This document shows positions 19,110 through 27,631 of a stretch of DNA of 64,000 bases, one piece after another. The notes below the pieces were generated by a model. The model saw nothing but the letters and a program-made list of their open reading frames with translations, did not search any database and was not told the origin of the DNA. Origin of the DNA: Microbacterium sp. VKM Ac-2923. GTDB lineage: Bacteria; Actinomycetota; Actinomycetes; Actinomycetales; Microbacteriaceae. The position numbers were made by a program, and so were the translations under genes. Positions within the stretch are counted from its first letter, which is position 1, and every line of letters begins with the position of its first letter. The stretch covers positions 1-64,000 of the forward strand of contig NZ_JALGRP010000002.1 in NCBI RefSeq assembly GCF_022815605.1. Reading direction: 5' to 3'.

Positions 19110-21241
19110 CCCTGCTCCCCACCGACATCCTCGACGCCGTTGCCCACGGCGCCCATCACGACCCGCACAGCGTGCTCGGTGTGCACGAGACCGGCGACGG
19201 GTGGGTCATCCGCGCGCGTCGTCCGCTCGCCCGCGAGGTCGTCGCCGAGATCGCCGATGGCCGCCAGGTGCCGCTCGAGCACGTGCGCGGCGGCATCTGG
19301 GAGGCGCACGTCGAGGCGTCCCCCGGTGCCTACACGGTGCGCGCGAACTACGACGGCACCGAGCACGTCGCCGATGACGGCTACCGCCACGCGCCCTCGA
19401 TCGGGGAGCTCGACCTGCACCTCGTCACGGAAGGACGCCATGAGGAGTTGTGGCGCGTCCTCGGCGCGCATGTGCGCGAGCTCGATGGATCGCGCGGTGT
19501 GGCCTTCACGGTGTGGGCACCCGATGCCCGTGCCCTGCGGGTGATCGGCGACTTCAACGGCTGGGACGGCTCCGGCAGCGCGATGCGTTCGATGGGTGGC
19601 AGTGGCGTCTGGGAACTCTTCATCCCGGGCATCGGCACCGGCACCCGCTACAAGTTCGAAATCCTGACCCGTGGCGGCCAGTGGATCGAGAAGGCCGACC
19701 CGATGGCGCGCCTCGCGGAGGTCCCGCCGGCCACGGCGTCCGTGGTGACCGAGTCGGAGTACACCTGGGCGGATGACGCCTGGATCGAACACCGCTCGTC
19801 TACCGCCCCCATTGATCGACCCATGTCGATCTACGAGCTGCACCTCGGCTCGTGGAAGCAGGGCCTGTCATACCGCGATGCGGCCGACCAGATCATCGAC
19901 TACGTCGGTGCCCAGGGGTTCACCCACGTCGAGTTCCTCCCGCTGTCGGAGCACCCGTTCGGGGGGTCCTGGGGCTACCAGGTGTCGGGATACTACGCCC
20001 CGACCAGCCGCTTCGGCGACCCCGACGACCTGCGCTACCTGATCGACCGCCTCCACCAGGCCGACATCGGCGTGATCATGGACTGGGTCCCCGGGCACTT
20101 TCCGAAGGACGACTTCGCCCTCGCCCGCTTCGACGGCGAAGCCCTCTACGAGCACCCCGATCCGCGCCGCGGCGAGCACAAGGACTGGGGCACGCTCATC
20201 TTCGACTACGGCCGCAACGAGGTGCGCAACTTCCTCGTCGCGAACGCGTTGTACTGGTTCGAGGAGTTCCACGTCGACGGTCTGAGAGTGGATGCCGTGG
20301 CCTCCATGCTCTATCTCGACTACTCCCGCAACGAAGGCGAGTGGGCGCCGAACCAGTTCGGCGGGCGCGAGAACCTCGAGGCGATCCGTTTCCTCCAGGA
20401 GGTCAACGCGACCTCCTACAAGCGCTACCCCGGCATCGCGCTCATCGCCGAAGAGTCCACCAGCTTCCCCGGTGTCACTGCACCGACCTCGGCGGCCGGG
20501 CTCGGCTTCGGGTTCAAGTGGAACATGGGCTGGATGAACGACTCCCTGCAGTACATCGGGCGCGACCCCATGTACCGCTCGCACCACGAAGGGGAGCTGT
20601 CGTTCTCGTTCGTGTACTCGTTCAGCGAGAACTTCGTGCTCCCGATCAGCCACGACGAGGTCGTGCACGGCAAGGGCAGCCTGTTCGGCCGGATGCCGGG
20701 CGATCACTGGCAGAAGCTGGCGAACATGCGCGCCTACCTCGCCTACATGTGGGGCCACCCGGGCAAGCAGCTGTTGTTCATGGGCCAGGAGTTCGGCCAG
20801 ATGTCGGAGTGGTCGGAATCCCGCAGCCTCGACTGGTGGATGCTCGACCAGCCCGCCCATCGACAGCTGCACGACTTCGTCGCCGAACTCAACCGCGTGT
20901 ACAAGGATCAGGCGGCGTTGTGGTCGCGTGATCACGACGGTGCGGCGTTCTCGCGACTCGGGGCTCCCACGTGGAACCCGAACGTGCTGTCGTTCGCCCG
21001 ACGCGATCACCACGGCAACACCGTCGCCGTCGTCTGCAACTTCTCGGGCGTTCCCCTGGGCGACTTCCCGCTTGACCTCCCGGAGGCGGGCACCTGGAAC
21101 GAGATTCTCAACAGCGACGCCGAGGTGTTCGGCGGATCGGGCCAGGGAAACCTCGGCGCCGTCACGACCGATGCCCGCGGGGGCGCGACGCTGACGCTCC
21201 CGCCCCTCGGCGTGCTCTGGCTGCATCACCGCGCCGGCTGA
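19106..21241 (+). CDS. glgB: 1,4-alpha-glucan branching enzyme
   Basis: GlgB makes the alpha-1,6 branch points of glycogen by moving alpha-1,4 chains. The 711-residue protein has two N-terminal beta-sandwich modules (the second begins near VAFTVWAPDAR), then a GH13 barrel: SEHPFGGSWGYQVSGYYAP, nucleophile Asp396 in DGLRVDAVASML, acid/base Glu449 in ALIAEESTSFPG and LPISHDEVVHGK with the third acid. The ATG overlaps the glgE stop as ATGA; the frame is open far upstream through glgE, which is coincidence. A perfect terminator hairpin follows 12 bases after the stop. Confidence 0.97.
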   Translation: MTLLPTDILDAVAHGAHHDPHSVLGVHETGDGWVIRARRPLAREVVAEIADGRQVPLEHVRGGIWEAHVEASPGAYTVRANYDGTEHVADDGYRHAPSIGELDLHLVTEGRHEELWRVLGAHVRELDGSRGVAFTVWAPDARALRVIGDFNGWDGSGSAMRSMGGSGVWELFIPGIGTGTRYKFEILTRGGQWIEKADPMARLAEVPPATASVVTESEYTWADDAWIEHRSSTAPIDRPMSIYELHLGSWKQGLSYRDAADQIIDYVGAQGFTHVEFLPLSEHPFGGSWGYQVSGYYAPTSRFGDPDDLRYLIDRLHQADIGVIMDWVPGHFPKDDFALARFDGEALYEHPDPRRGEHKDWGTLIFDYGRNEVRNFLVANALYWFEEFHVDGLRVDAVASMLYLDYSRNEGEWAPNQFGGRENLEAIRFLQEVNATSYKRYPGIALIAEESTSFPGVTAPTSAAGLGFGFKWNMGWMNDSLQYIGRDPMYRSHHEGELSFSFVYSFSENFVLPISHDEVVHGKGSLFGRMPGDHWQKLANMRAYLAYMWGHPGKQLLFMGQEFGQMSEWSESRSLDWWMLDQPAHRQLHDFVAELNRVYKDQAALWSRDHDGAAFSRLGAPTWNPNVLSFARRDHHGNTVAVVCNFSGVPLGDFPLDLPEAGTWNEILNSDAEVFGGSGQGNLGAVTTDARGGATLTLPPLGVLWLHHRAG

Positions 21242-21252
21242 GCCGGAGACGA

Positions 21253-21282
21253 CGAAGGCCCCGTCCTCGGACGGGGCCTTCG
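21253..21282. terminator. Bidirectional terminator between glgB and the thioredoxin-TPR gene
   Basis: A 14-bp perfect stem (CGAAGGCCCCGTCC at 21253-21266 with its complement at 21269-21282) closes on a two-base gap. It lies between convergent genes and could serve both. Confidence 0.85.
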
Positions 21283-21290
21283 TGCGTGGA

Positions 21291-22223
21291 TCAGAAGAGC
21301 AGGGATGCCAACCGGGTGCGCGCGCGGATGACGCGGGCGTCGTCGTCCCCGATGAGGCCGAACAGCTCCAGCAGGCGCTCGCGCACGGGACCGCGTTCGT
21401 CTGCGGGAAGCGTGGCGAACAACTCGAGCAGTCGACCGAAGGCGTCGTCGACGTGTCCACCGACGACATCGAGATCGGCGACGAGGAATTGGGCGTCGAG
21501 TCCCGTGGGCTCCGCGGCCGCCGCCGCGCGCGCCGCCTGCAGGTCAGCGCCCTGCACGCGGTCGAGCAGGCGCACCTGCCCGAGACCGGCACGGGCGTCC
21601 GCGTCGCGCGGGTTCTCGGTGAGAGCCTGCTCGTAGGCCGTGATCGCTCGGGCGTAGTCGCCCTCCTCGATGGCGGCGAACGCCTCGGCGTGCAGTGGCG
21701 GGAGCGGCTCCTCGGCCGGAGAGTCGGTGGGTGCGGCACCGTCGACCGGCACCGTGCCCGTCACTCCGTGCTGAGCAGCCAACTGCAGCAGCTGGTCGAA
21801 GACGTCGCGCACCTGCTGCTCGGGCACCGCCCCGGTGAACAGCGGCACCGGCTGTCCGGCGACGAGCGCGAGCACCATCGGGATCGACTGCGCGCGGAAA
21901 CCCTGAGCGAGTTGCGGGTTGGCGTCGACATCGACCTTGGCCAGCACCAGGCGCCCACCGAGTTCGATGACCACTTTTTCGAGCGCGGGGCTCAACTGCT
22001 TGCAGGGTTCGCACCACTCGGCCCACAGGTCGATGACGACCGGGACCGTGCGCGAGAGTTCCAGGACGTCGCCGAAGGTGGCATCCGTCACGTCGAAGAC
22101 GAGCGGAGTCGCACCGGTCGCCGGGGCATCAGCGCCCGCGGCGGAGGGCGCCGGCGGACGGTTACGCAGCGACGACAGGTCGACGGCGCCGCGCAGGACG
22201 GAACCGGGGGCGGGAGTGCTCAC
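21291..22223 (-). CDS. Thioredoxin-like tetratricopeptide protein (CnoX/YbbN-like)
   Basis: A 310-residue cytoplasmic protein with a thioredoxin fold up to about residue 155 and a helical TPR-like half after it (HAEAFAAIEEGDYARAITAY begins the first repeat). The active site is WAEWCEPCKQL, Cys71 and Cys74, so unlike many YbbN proteins it keeps both cysteines and may be redox active. Family members act as co-chaperones and guard proteins from oxidation. The first 40 residues are Ala/Pro-rich. The GTG start overlaps the stop of the upstream membrane-protein gene (GTGA), so the two are probably one operon. Confidence 0.88.
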   Translation of the reverse strand: MSTPAPGSVLRGAVDLSSLRNRPPAPSAAGADAPATGATPLVFDVTDATFGDVLELSRTVPVVIDLWAEWCEPCKQLSPALEKVVIELGGRLVLAKVDVDANPQLAQGFRAQSIPMVLALVAGQPVPLFTGAVPEQQVRDVFDQLLQLAAQHGVTGTVPVDGAAPTDSPAEEPLPPLHAEAFAAIEEGDYARAITAYEQALTENPRDADARAGLGQVRLLDRVQGADLQAARAAAAAEPTGLDAQFLVADLDVVGGHVDDAFGRLLELFATLPADERGPVRERLLELFGLIGDDDARVIRARTRLASLLF

Positions 22224-24025
22224 GGGGACACCTTCGCTTCGAGGAGGCTGGATCGATAGCCGAGCAGGCGGATCTTGTCGTCCGACCCCTGGCTGGGGAC
22301 GTAGAAGAACACCTGGTCGGAGTAGGTCGTGGTGAACCCGGTCGCAGACTGGTCGACACCGGTCAGCGCCTTCACCGCGGGGTTGTTGTCGAGCTTGATG
22401 ACCGCGTCGGCGTTGGTCGGCTTCGCCGTGTCGCTCTCGTACACGTTGACCGCGACGATGGCCCCGGTGTCGAGGGTCGCCAGGGCGATCGGCTCGGCAG
22501 GGCCGGCGGAGGCCGAGAAGCTGATCTCGGCGGTGCCGGCTCCGGTCTGGTTCAGCTCGTCGGTGCGCTTGGTCTTGTTGTCCTGGATGGCGGCGAGGAG
22601 CAGGTCGTTGGCGGTGTCGAACTTCGCGTACGACGGGCTGCTCTGACCGTTGTTGATGACGTCGGCATACGCTGCCGCCACGTTCTCGGGTGCGAGCGAG
22701 AGGAACGACGAGTCCGGAGCGACCTGCGTCGCCCCCACGTAAGGCGCGGCGAGCTCGGGGAGGTTGGTCGAGGCCTCGAGGTTTCCGACGTAGGACGCCT
22801 TGTACTCGTCCCACGGGGTCTCCTGCGACATCATCATGATCGTCGTCGTCGGAGTCGCGGCATCCGCGGACTCCACGACCGTCATGAGCGTGCGCGGCCA
22901 GATGCCCGTGGTCTGCGGCAGGACGATCTGCACCGGCTCGGCCGGGATCGCCGGCAGGGCGGCTCGATCGGGGATCGCTGCACGCAAGGTGTAGTTGGTC
23001 TGGCGCTCGGCCAGAGCCGGGCCGGACAGGCGTTGGGCGGCGGCGGTCGCGTCGAGGGCGGCATCGGCCTGAGCGACCGTCGATGACACGCGTGAGACGA
23101 TGCGCTGCGCCTGCGCTTCGGTGACGGCGGGCGGGAACTGCCCCTCGGGCACGATCACCGTGGGGGTGGGACTCGGCGATTCCTCGGCCGTGAACTGCGG
23201 CCAGGCATCGGCGGAGCAGCCGGCGAGGAGGGCGACGGAGACGCCGAGCGCGGGGACCGCGATCAACGCGCGGCGCCCGCCGAGCGCACCGCGCGCGCGG
23301 GAACCCCGACGGTTCGGGGTCTCGCTGATGATGCCCTTCGCCCCGGCGCCGGTGTCGACCGTGGAGATCGGCTCGGTGACCGGAAGCGGAAGACCCTTGC
23401 GGCGCGGACGACGAGAGCGACGGACGTGCCGGATGCCGAGGAGGTAGAGCACGAGACCCGCGAGCAGCACGATGCCGCCGCCGACGATCAGAGGACCGGC
23501 CCACGGGGTGGAGTCGTCGACGGGCCAGCTCACGCTGACGTTGGCGGGAGCCGGGGCGGTGCCGTCGGACGCGATCAGCACGCTCATCTCGCTCGGCAGC
23601 TGGAGCGTGGCGGACAGGGTGCCCGTCTGCTCGTACTCGTCGAGCCAGAGGTCGGAGTCGACCGGGCTGCGGCCGGCGGCCGCGGCGCTGGTGGCGGTGA
23701 CGGTGGGCTGTATCTCGGTGGTCTGCACGACCCCCTCACCGTCCACGGTCACGGCGGTGTAGGGCACGTCGGCCAGCCAGGCTTCCACGTCGTCGGTGCG
23801 GCCGTAGGCGGCGAAGACCTCGCCATCGCCCTCGACGCGCAACGTCTGTGCACCCGGCACACTCGTCAAAAGCGCGCCGTCCACCAGCGTGTAGGCCGAC
23901 GTCCCCTCGGTCTGGACGGTCGCCGAGGCTTCGGACGGCCCCTGGAACACCGTCCTCTGGGCGATTCCTGCACCGATCATGACGGCCGCGATGACGAACG
24001 CCACCACAGCCCAGACGAATCTCAC
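22220..24025 (-). CDS. Large membrane-anchored protein of unknown function with an internal lipobox-like segment
   Basis: I do not recognise this 601-residue protein. An N-terminal membrane segment (residues ~4-24) is followed by an outside domain of about 155 residues, a second membrane segment near 178-200 (LIVGGGIVLLAGLVLYLLG), a strongly basic cytoplasmic stretch (RHVRRSRRPRRKG), and a third hydrophobic segment near 250-270 that ends in VALLAGC, a textbook lipobox, then a Ser/Pro/Thr linker and a 300-residue domain without further membrane segments. It looks like a polytopic membrane protein joined to a complete lipoprotein precursor. It precedes the thioredoxin-TPR gene with a four-base overlap. 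The GTG start at 24025 has a weak ribosome site; TAGTCT on the minus strand near 24080 is a possible -10. Confidence 0.75.
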   Translation of the reverse strand: MRFVWAVVAFVIAAVMIGAGIAQRTVFQGPSEASATVQTEGTSAYTLVDGALLTSVPGAQTLRVEGDGEVFAAYGRTDDVEAWLADVPYTAVTVDGEGVVQTTEIQPTVTATSAAAAGRSPVDSDLWLDEYEQTGTLSATLQLPSEMSVLIASDGTAPAPANVSVSWPVDDSTPWAGPLIVGGGIVLLAGLVLYLLGIRHVRRSRRPRRKGLPLPVTEPISTVDTGAGAKGIISETPNRRGSRARGALGGRRALIAVPALGVSVALLAGCSADAWPQFTAEESPSPTPTVIVPEGQFPPAVTEAQAQRIVSRVSSTVAQADAALDATAAAQRLSGPALAERQTNYTLRAAIPDRAALPAIPAEPVQIVLPQTTGIWPRTLMTVVESADAATPTTTIMMMSQETPWDEYKASYVGNLEASTNLPELAAPYVGATQVAPDSSFLSLAPENVAAAYADVINNGQSSPSYAKFDTANDLLLAAIQDNKTKRTDELNQTGAGTAEISFSASAGPAEPIALATLDTGAIVAVNVYESDTAKPTNADAVIKLDNNPAVKALTGVDQSATGFTTTYSDQVFFYVPSQGSDDKIRLLGYRSSLLEAKVSP

Positions 24026-24197
24026 GCTTCACACCATCCCCACCGGCAGCTCGGGCGCTGCCGAAGAATCGACGTTTCAGACTATCCGAGGGCGGCTGAA
24101 AGTTCGCGGCGAAGCCGGTCGTGCGCTCGTGACGCCGCGTCGTCAGTAGTCTGACGTCACGGGCACGAACGCCCGGCTGAGGCGGGAGTCTGGCGGC

Positions 24198-25271
24198 ATG
24201 AAGATCCACAACCCATTCCGGGTCGCACTGCTGGCAACGCTCGGCGTCGGGGTCGGCCTGCTGCTCATCGGCAGCGTCCAGAATCTGTCGACGATCCTCC
24301 TCTACGTGGGCACGGCGCTGTTCCTCTCTCTCGGCCTCGACCCGGTGGTGTCGTTCCTCGAGAGGCGCGGCCTCCCGCGCTGGGCGGCGGTGCTCATCAC
24401 GATCCTCGGCGTGCTCGGGATCTTCGCGGGGATCATCGTCATGGTCGTGCCGATCATCGTCGGACAGATCGCTCAACTCGTCGTCCAGGTGGAGCAGCTG
24501 CTGCAGCCCGATCGCTGGAACGAGGTCGTCCGGCAGGTGCAGGACTGGGTGTCTGCGAACCTCCCGTGGCTGCGTCTGGATGACGTGTGGGCCGGGGTAC
24601 AGCAGTGGATCTCCACTCTCGACGTCGGTTCCATCTCGACCATGATCGGCAACAGCCTCCTCACCGTCGGCGGAGCGGTGGCGGCGGGCCTGGGCGGCGC
24701 GTTCATCGTGCTCATCCTGACGATCTACTTCACGGCATCCACCCCGTCGCTGAAGTCGGCGGTGTACCAGCTCGTGCCCGCGTCCAAGCGCGCGCGGTTC
24801 ATCGAACTCGCCGAGAAGATCACCGACTCCGTGGGCTACTACGTCATGGGCCAGGTCAGCCTGGGCGTCATCAACGGCGTGCTGAGCGCGATCTTCCTGT
24901 CGATCATCCAGGCACCGTTCCCCGCGGTGCTCGCGGTGATCGCCTTCTTCTTCTCGCTCATTCCCCTGGTGGGCACGCTCACCGGATCGACGATCATCGT
25001 GTTGAGCTGCCTCATCCCGGGTGTCGGATCACCCACCATCGCGATCATCGCTCTGGTGTACTACCTCGTCTACATGCAGATCGAGGCGTACGTGATCTCG
25101 CCGCGCATCATGAACCGCGCGGTCTCGGTGCCCGGGTCCGTCGTGGTCATCTCGGCGCTCGCGGGCGGCGCGCTGCTCAACCTGCTCGGCGCCCTCATCG
25201 CGATCCCCGTGGCCGCCAGCATCCTGATCATCTACCGCGAGGTCATCATCCCCCGGCAGAACGAGCGCTGA
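24198..25271 (+). CDS. AI-2E family transporter
   Basis: A 357-residue polytopic membrane protein of the AI-2E (PF01594) family, about eight membrane segments. Family marks are the paired N-terminal segments with LGLDPVVSFLERRGLPRWAAV, the long amphipathic central region (residues ~90-165), and the C-terminal VLAVIAFFFSLIPLVGTLTGS followed by QIEAYVISPRIMNRAVSVP. Members export small molecules or, in some cases, work as Na/H antiporters; substrate here is unknown. The ATG is preceded by GCGGGAG at a suitable distance, and TAGTCT at 24147-24152 is a candidate -10. It diverges from the membrane-lipoprotein gene and is convergent with the hydrolase gene, three bases away. Confidence 0.88.
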   Translation: MKIHNPFRVALLATLGVGVGLLLIGSVQNLSTILLYVGTALFLSLGLDPVVSFLERRGLPRWAAVLITILGVLGIFAGIIVMVVPIIVGQIAQLVVQVEQLLQPDRWNEVVRQVQDWVSANLPWLRLDDVWAGVQQWISTLDVGSISTMIGNSLLTVGGAVAAGLGGAFIVLILTIYFTASTPSLKSAVYQLVPASKRARFIELAEKITDSVGYYVMGQVSLGVINGVLSAIFLSIIQAPFPAVLAVIAFFFSLIPLVGTLTGSTIIVLSCLIPGVGSPTIAIIALVYYLVYMQIEAYVISPRIMNRAVSVPGSVVVISALAGGALLNLLGALIAIPVAASILIIYREVIIPRQNER

Positions 25272-25273
25272 CC

Positions 25274-25996
25274 TCAGTCGGCGATGTCGCCGTCCCACTC
25301 GACCGCCAGCGGCAGCGCATCGGGGTTGACCGCGGCGACGATCTCGGTGAGCACGCGGCGGGTCTGCGTCTCGCCCACCCACAGGTGCTTGCCGCCCTCG
25401 ACGGCGATGAGCGTGGCATCCGGAACCGAGGCGAATCGCTCTTGCGCCTCGTCAGGGCGCAGGTAGTCGTCGAACTCGGGGACGACCACCACCATTCGCC
25501 GCGCATCTCCGGCCCACGCCGCCACCTCTTCGGCGGTCGCCCGGTGCAGCGGGGGCGAGAGCAGGATAACGCCCTCGACGTCGTGGTCGCGCCCGTACTT
25601 CAACGCGAGCTCCGTACCGAACGACCACCCCACCAGCCACGGCCGCGGGAGACCCCGCTCGCGCACGAAGTCCACCGCCGCGGCGACGTCGAACACCTCG
25701 CTCGCTCCCCCGTCGAACGATCCCTCGCTCGTGCCGCGCGGCGACGTCGTGCCGCGAGTGTTGAACCGGAGCACGGCGAGATCCGCGAGGGCGGGGAGGC
25801 GTCCCGCGGCTTTGCGCAGGATATGCGAGTCCATGAACCCACCGGCTGTCGGCAGCGGATGCAGCGTCACGAGCGTCGCGATCGGCACGCGGTCGACCGG
25901 TAGCGCCAATTCTCCAACAAGGGTGAGCTCGTCGACCGTGTGCAGCTCGATGTCTTCTCGACGAGCGGGAAGCAGAACGGGTCCGCGAATCTCCAT
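25274..25996 (-). CDS. Alpha/beta hydrolase of the dienelactone-hydrolase-like type
   Basis: A 240-residue soluble alpha/beta hydrolase. The nucleophile elbow is GWSFGTELALKYG (Ser in GWSFG), a DDYLRPDEAQ segment provides a likely acid, and EGGKHLWVG the catalytic His; LRFNTRGTTSPRGTSEG follows the oxyanion strand, a feature of the small cytoplasmic hydrolases related to YtfL/COG2945. Substrate unknown. The ATG at 25996 overlaps the stop of the upstream zinc-binding gene (TGATG), which excludes the longer in-frame ORF. Confidence 0.8.
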   Translation of the reverse strand: MEIRGPVLLPARREDIELHTVDELTLVGELALPVDRVPIATLVTLHPLPTAGGFMDSHILRKAAGRLPALADLAVLRFNTRGTTSPRGTSEGSFDGGASEVFDVAAAVDFVRERGLPRPWLVGWSFGTELALKYGRDHDVEGVILLSPPLHRATAEEVAAWAGDARRMVVVVPEFDDYLRPDEAQERFASVPDATLIAVEGGKHLWVGETQTRRVLTEIVAAVNPDALPLAVEWDGDIAD

Positions 25997-26283
25997 CAGG
26001 CGATCCTCCAACAGTGAGTGTGCCAGTGTCGGCGTGCCGCCAGGTCGGCGGCGTCGCCGAGCACGCCATCGGCGCGCCAGACGACGAGATGGGCGGTCGC
26101 CGCCGAGACGGTGCGTCCGCACCCGGGGCAGATGTAGTCCTTCTGCGCCTGCGGCGCCGAGATGGGCTGCACCGTCCACTCGATACCGCGCTTGACCTCC
26201 GTGCGCTTCCAACCCGCGATCAACCGATCGAGCGAGTCGTCGCCTCGACCGGGATCCGGGCGGCGCTTACGGGAGCGGGGCAT
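25996..26283 (-). CDS. Small basic protein with a probable zinc site
   Basis: A 95-residue cytoplasmic protein found widely in Actinobacteria without a known role. A lysine/arginine-rich N-terminus (RSRKRRPDPGRG) is followed by a short treble-clef-like site: CPGCGRTV, then after about 30 residues HWHTHCW. The two CxxC cysteines plus His/Cys of HTHCW could hold one zinc. It is often mislabelled as an ATP/GTP-binding protein, but I see no nucleotide motif. It lies between the transglycosylase-like gene (9-base gap) and the hydrolase (1-base overlap), probably in one transcript. Confidence 0.65.
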   Translation of the reverse strand: MPRSRKRRPDPGRGDDSLDRLIAGWKRTEVKRGIEWTVQPISAPQAQKDYICPGCGRTVSAATAHLVVWRADGVLGDAADLAARRHWHTHCWRIA

Positions 26284-26292
26284 GGATGCCGC

Positions 26293-27009
26293 TCACCACC
26301 AGTGATTGTTGGTCCAGAACGCGTAAGCGCCGGCCCAGCTCCCGTAACGGCCCGTCGCGTACCCGGTGGCCCAACGAAGATTGTCGACCGGGTCGTACCC
26401 GTTGCCGGGCACCTTGCTGCAGGGAAGGGCCTGAACGAGACCGCAAGCTCCCGACGAGCGGTTGGTGGCGTTGGGGTTCCACCCGCTCTCACGGCTGACG
26501 ATGTAGTCGACGTAGCCCATGTCGCCCTCGGCGATGCCCGCCGCCGCCATCCACTCGGCAGGCGCGCCGCCACCGGTGTAGAACAGGGGGCCGGAGCTGC
26601 CCGCCGACGACTCCGCGTCGGACTCGCTCGACTGCGTCGGGGTGGGCGTGGGTGTCGGGGTGGGCTTGGGCTTCACGTAGACGTTGTAGCTGGAGCGGTC
26701 GAGCTGCGGCGCCTGCTTCTCGCCGAGAGTCGACACCGCCTGCGTGTCGTCGAGGCCCTCGGCGTAGAGCGTGACCGTGCGGGGCTCGTCGGCCTGCGCG
26801 GGCTGGAGCGCCGCGCCCATCGGCCCGACGTAGGCAGCCGCGAACAAAACCGCTGCACACGCCCCGAATGCGCCGACGACGCCCCGACGGCGCGACCAGC
26901 GGGGTGCCGCCCGATGCGGGAGCACCGGAGGGATGACGTCGACACCCGCCTCGCCACGACGGGCGACGCGGGAGGACGAGGAGCGTGAGGGGTGCGAACC
27001 GGAAGTCAC
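26293..27009 (-). CDS. Secreted lytic transglycosylase-like protein
   Basis: A 238-residue exported protein. A membrane/signal segment lies at residues ~45-70 after a basic N-terminus of about 40 residues, then a short linker, a Thr-Pro repeat (PTPTPTPTPT) and a C-terminal domain of the aggregation-promoting-factor/transglycosylase-like type. Its catalytic glutamate is likely that in IVSRESGWNPNATN; NRSSGACGLVQALPCSKV carries two cysteines that may pair, and the end is rich in aromatic residues (WAGAYAFWTNNHWW). It probably cuts or remodels peptidoglycan outside the membrane. The GTG start has TAGACT ten bases upstream, so the leader is very short. Confidence 0.8.
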   Translation of the reverse strand: MTSGSHPSRSSSSRVARRGEAGVDVIPPVLPHRAAPRWSRRRGVVGAFGACAAVLFAAAYVGPMGAALQPAQADEPRTVTLYAEGLDDTQAVSTLGEKQAPQLDRSSYNVYVKPKPTPTPTPTPTQSSESDAESSAGSSGPLFYTGGGAPAEWMAAAGIAEGDMGYVDYIVSRESGWNPNATNRSSGACGLVQALPCSKVPGNGYDPVDNLRWATGYATGRYGSWAGAYAFWTNNHWW

Positions 27010-27019
27010 AGTGTCGACG

Positions 27020-27025
27020 AGTCTA
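27020..27025 (-). promoter_or_regulatory. -10 box of the transglycosylase-like gene
   Basis: TAGACT on the minus strand ends ten bases before the GTG at 27009, predicting a leader of only a few bases. Confidence 0.45.
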
Positions 27026-27058
27026 CCGAGCCGCGGAGACGGGTGCCATCCGCGCCGG

Positions 27059-27631
27059 TCACCCGACGGCGAGCATCACTTCGACGACGGCGTCGAGTAC
27101 GGCATCGACCTGGGCCTCGCGGTATCCGCCCCGCTGCATCCGGAACGCCACTGCGCGCACCTGCTCGGGCGTGACGGTTTCGCCCGCCGCAAGATAACGC
27201 GCCGCGCGGTCGGCGACGACATCGACCTCGTCGACCCGGTAGCCGTAGCGCAGGATGCCGACTCGTTCGAAGCGCGATCCTCTCGGGCGACGGAGTCGGT
27301 CCAACACCACCTGCGCGGTGTCGCGTGTCTCGGCGACCCAGGCGCGCGCACCCAGACGCGAGAGAGCGTGCTCGCGCTCGCGGGCCGCGAACGCGTCTTC
27401 GACACGACCGAGAGCGGCATCCACGGATGTCACCGAGTAGCCGCCGCGCACGAGGGGGAAGGCCGCCGCACGCACCTCGGACGACCGCAGGGCACCCACG
27501 TCGTCGCTCTCGAAGACCTCGCGCGCGCGGGCGAGGAACGCATCGACGGCGCGCTTCTCGTAGCCTTTGGACCGACCCGAGTCGGGGAACGGGGTCGCTT
27601 CGACCTTGTCGTGGATCGGCGTCTCGGTCAT
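27059..27631 (-). CDS. DivIVA-like short-repeat protein
   Basis: A 190-residue cytoplasmic protein made of four copies of a short GY(x4)VD motif: SKGYEKRAVDAFLARA, RGGYSVTSVDAALGRV, RYGYRVDEVDVVADRA and RGGYREAQVDAVLDAV. This is the N-terminal membrane-binding motif of DivIVA/Wag31, but here it is iterated and the long coiled coil of true DivIVA is absent. Function unknown; polar or membrane-curvature binding is a guess. The ATG overlaps the cdsA stop as ATGA, so it follows cdsA in the frr-cdsA operon. Confidence 0.75.
   Translation of the reverse strand: MTETPIHDKVEATPFPDSGRSKGYEKRAVDAFLARAREVFESDDVGALRSSEVRAAAFPLVRGGYSVTSVDAALGRVEDAFAAREREHALSRLGARAWVAETRDTAQVVLDRLRRPRGSRFERVGILRYGYRVDEVDVVADRAARYLAAGETVTPEQVRAVAFRMQRGGYREAQVDAVLDAVVEVMLAVG

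Noticed and set aside
16964..21241. A single 1425-codon open frame across glgE and glgB
   Set aside because: glgE is read in another frame; the long frame only happens to be open upstream of glgB, whose ATG overlaps the glgE stop as ATGA.
19868..21739. A 623-codon minus-strand ORF opposite glgB
   Set aside because: Antisense shadow crossing the terminator and two convergent genes.
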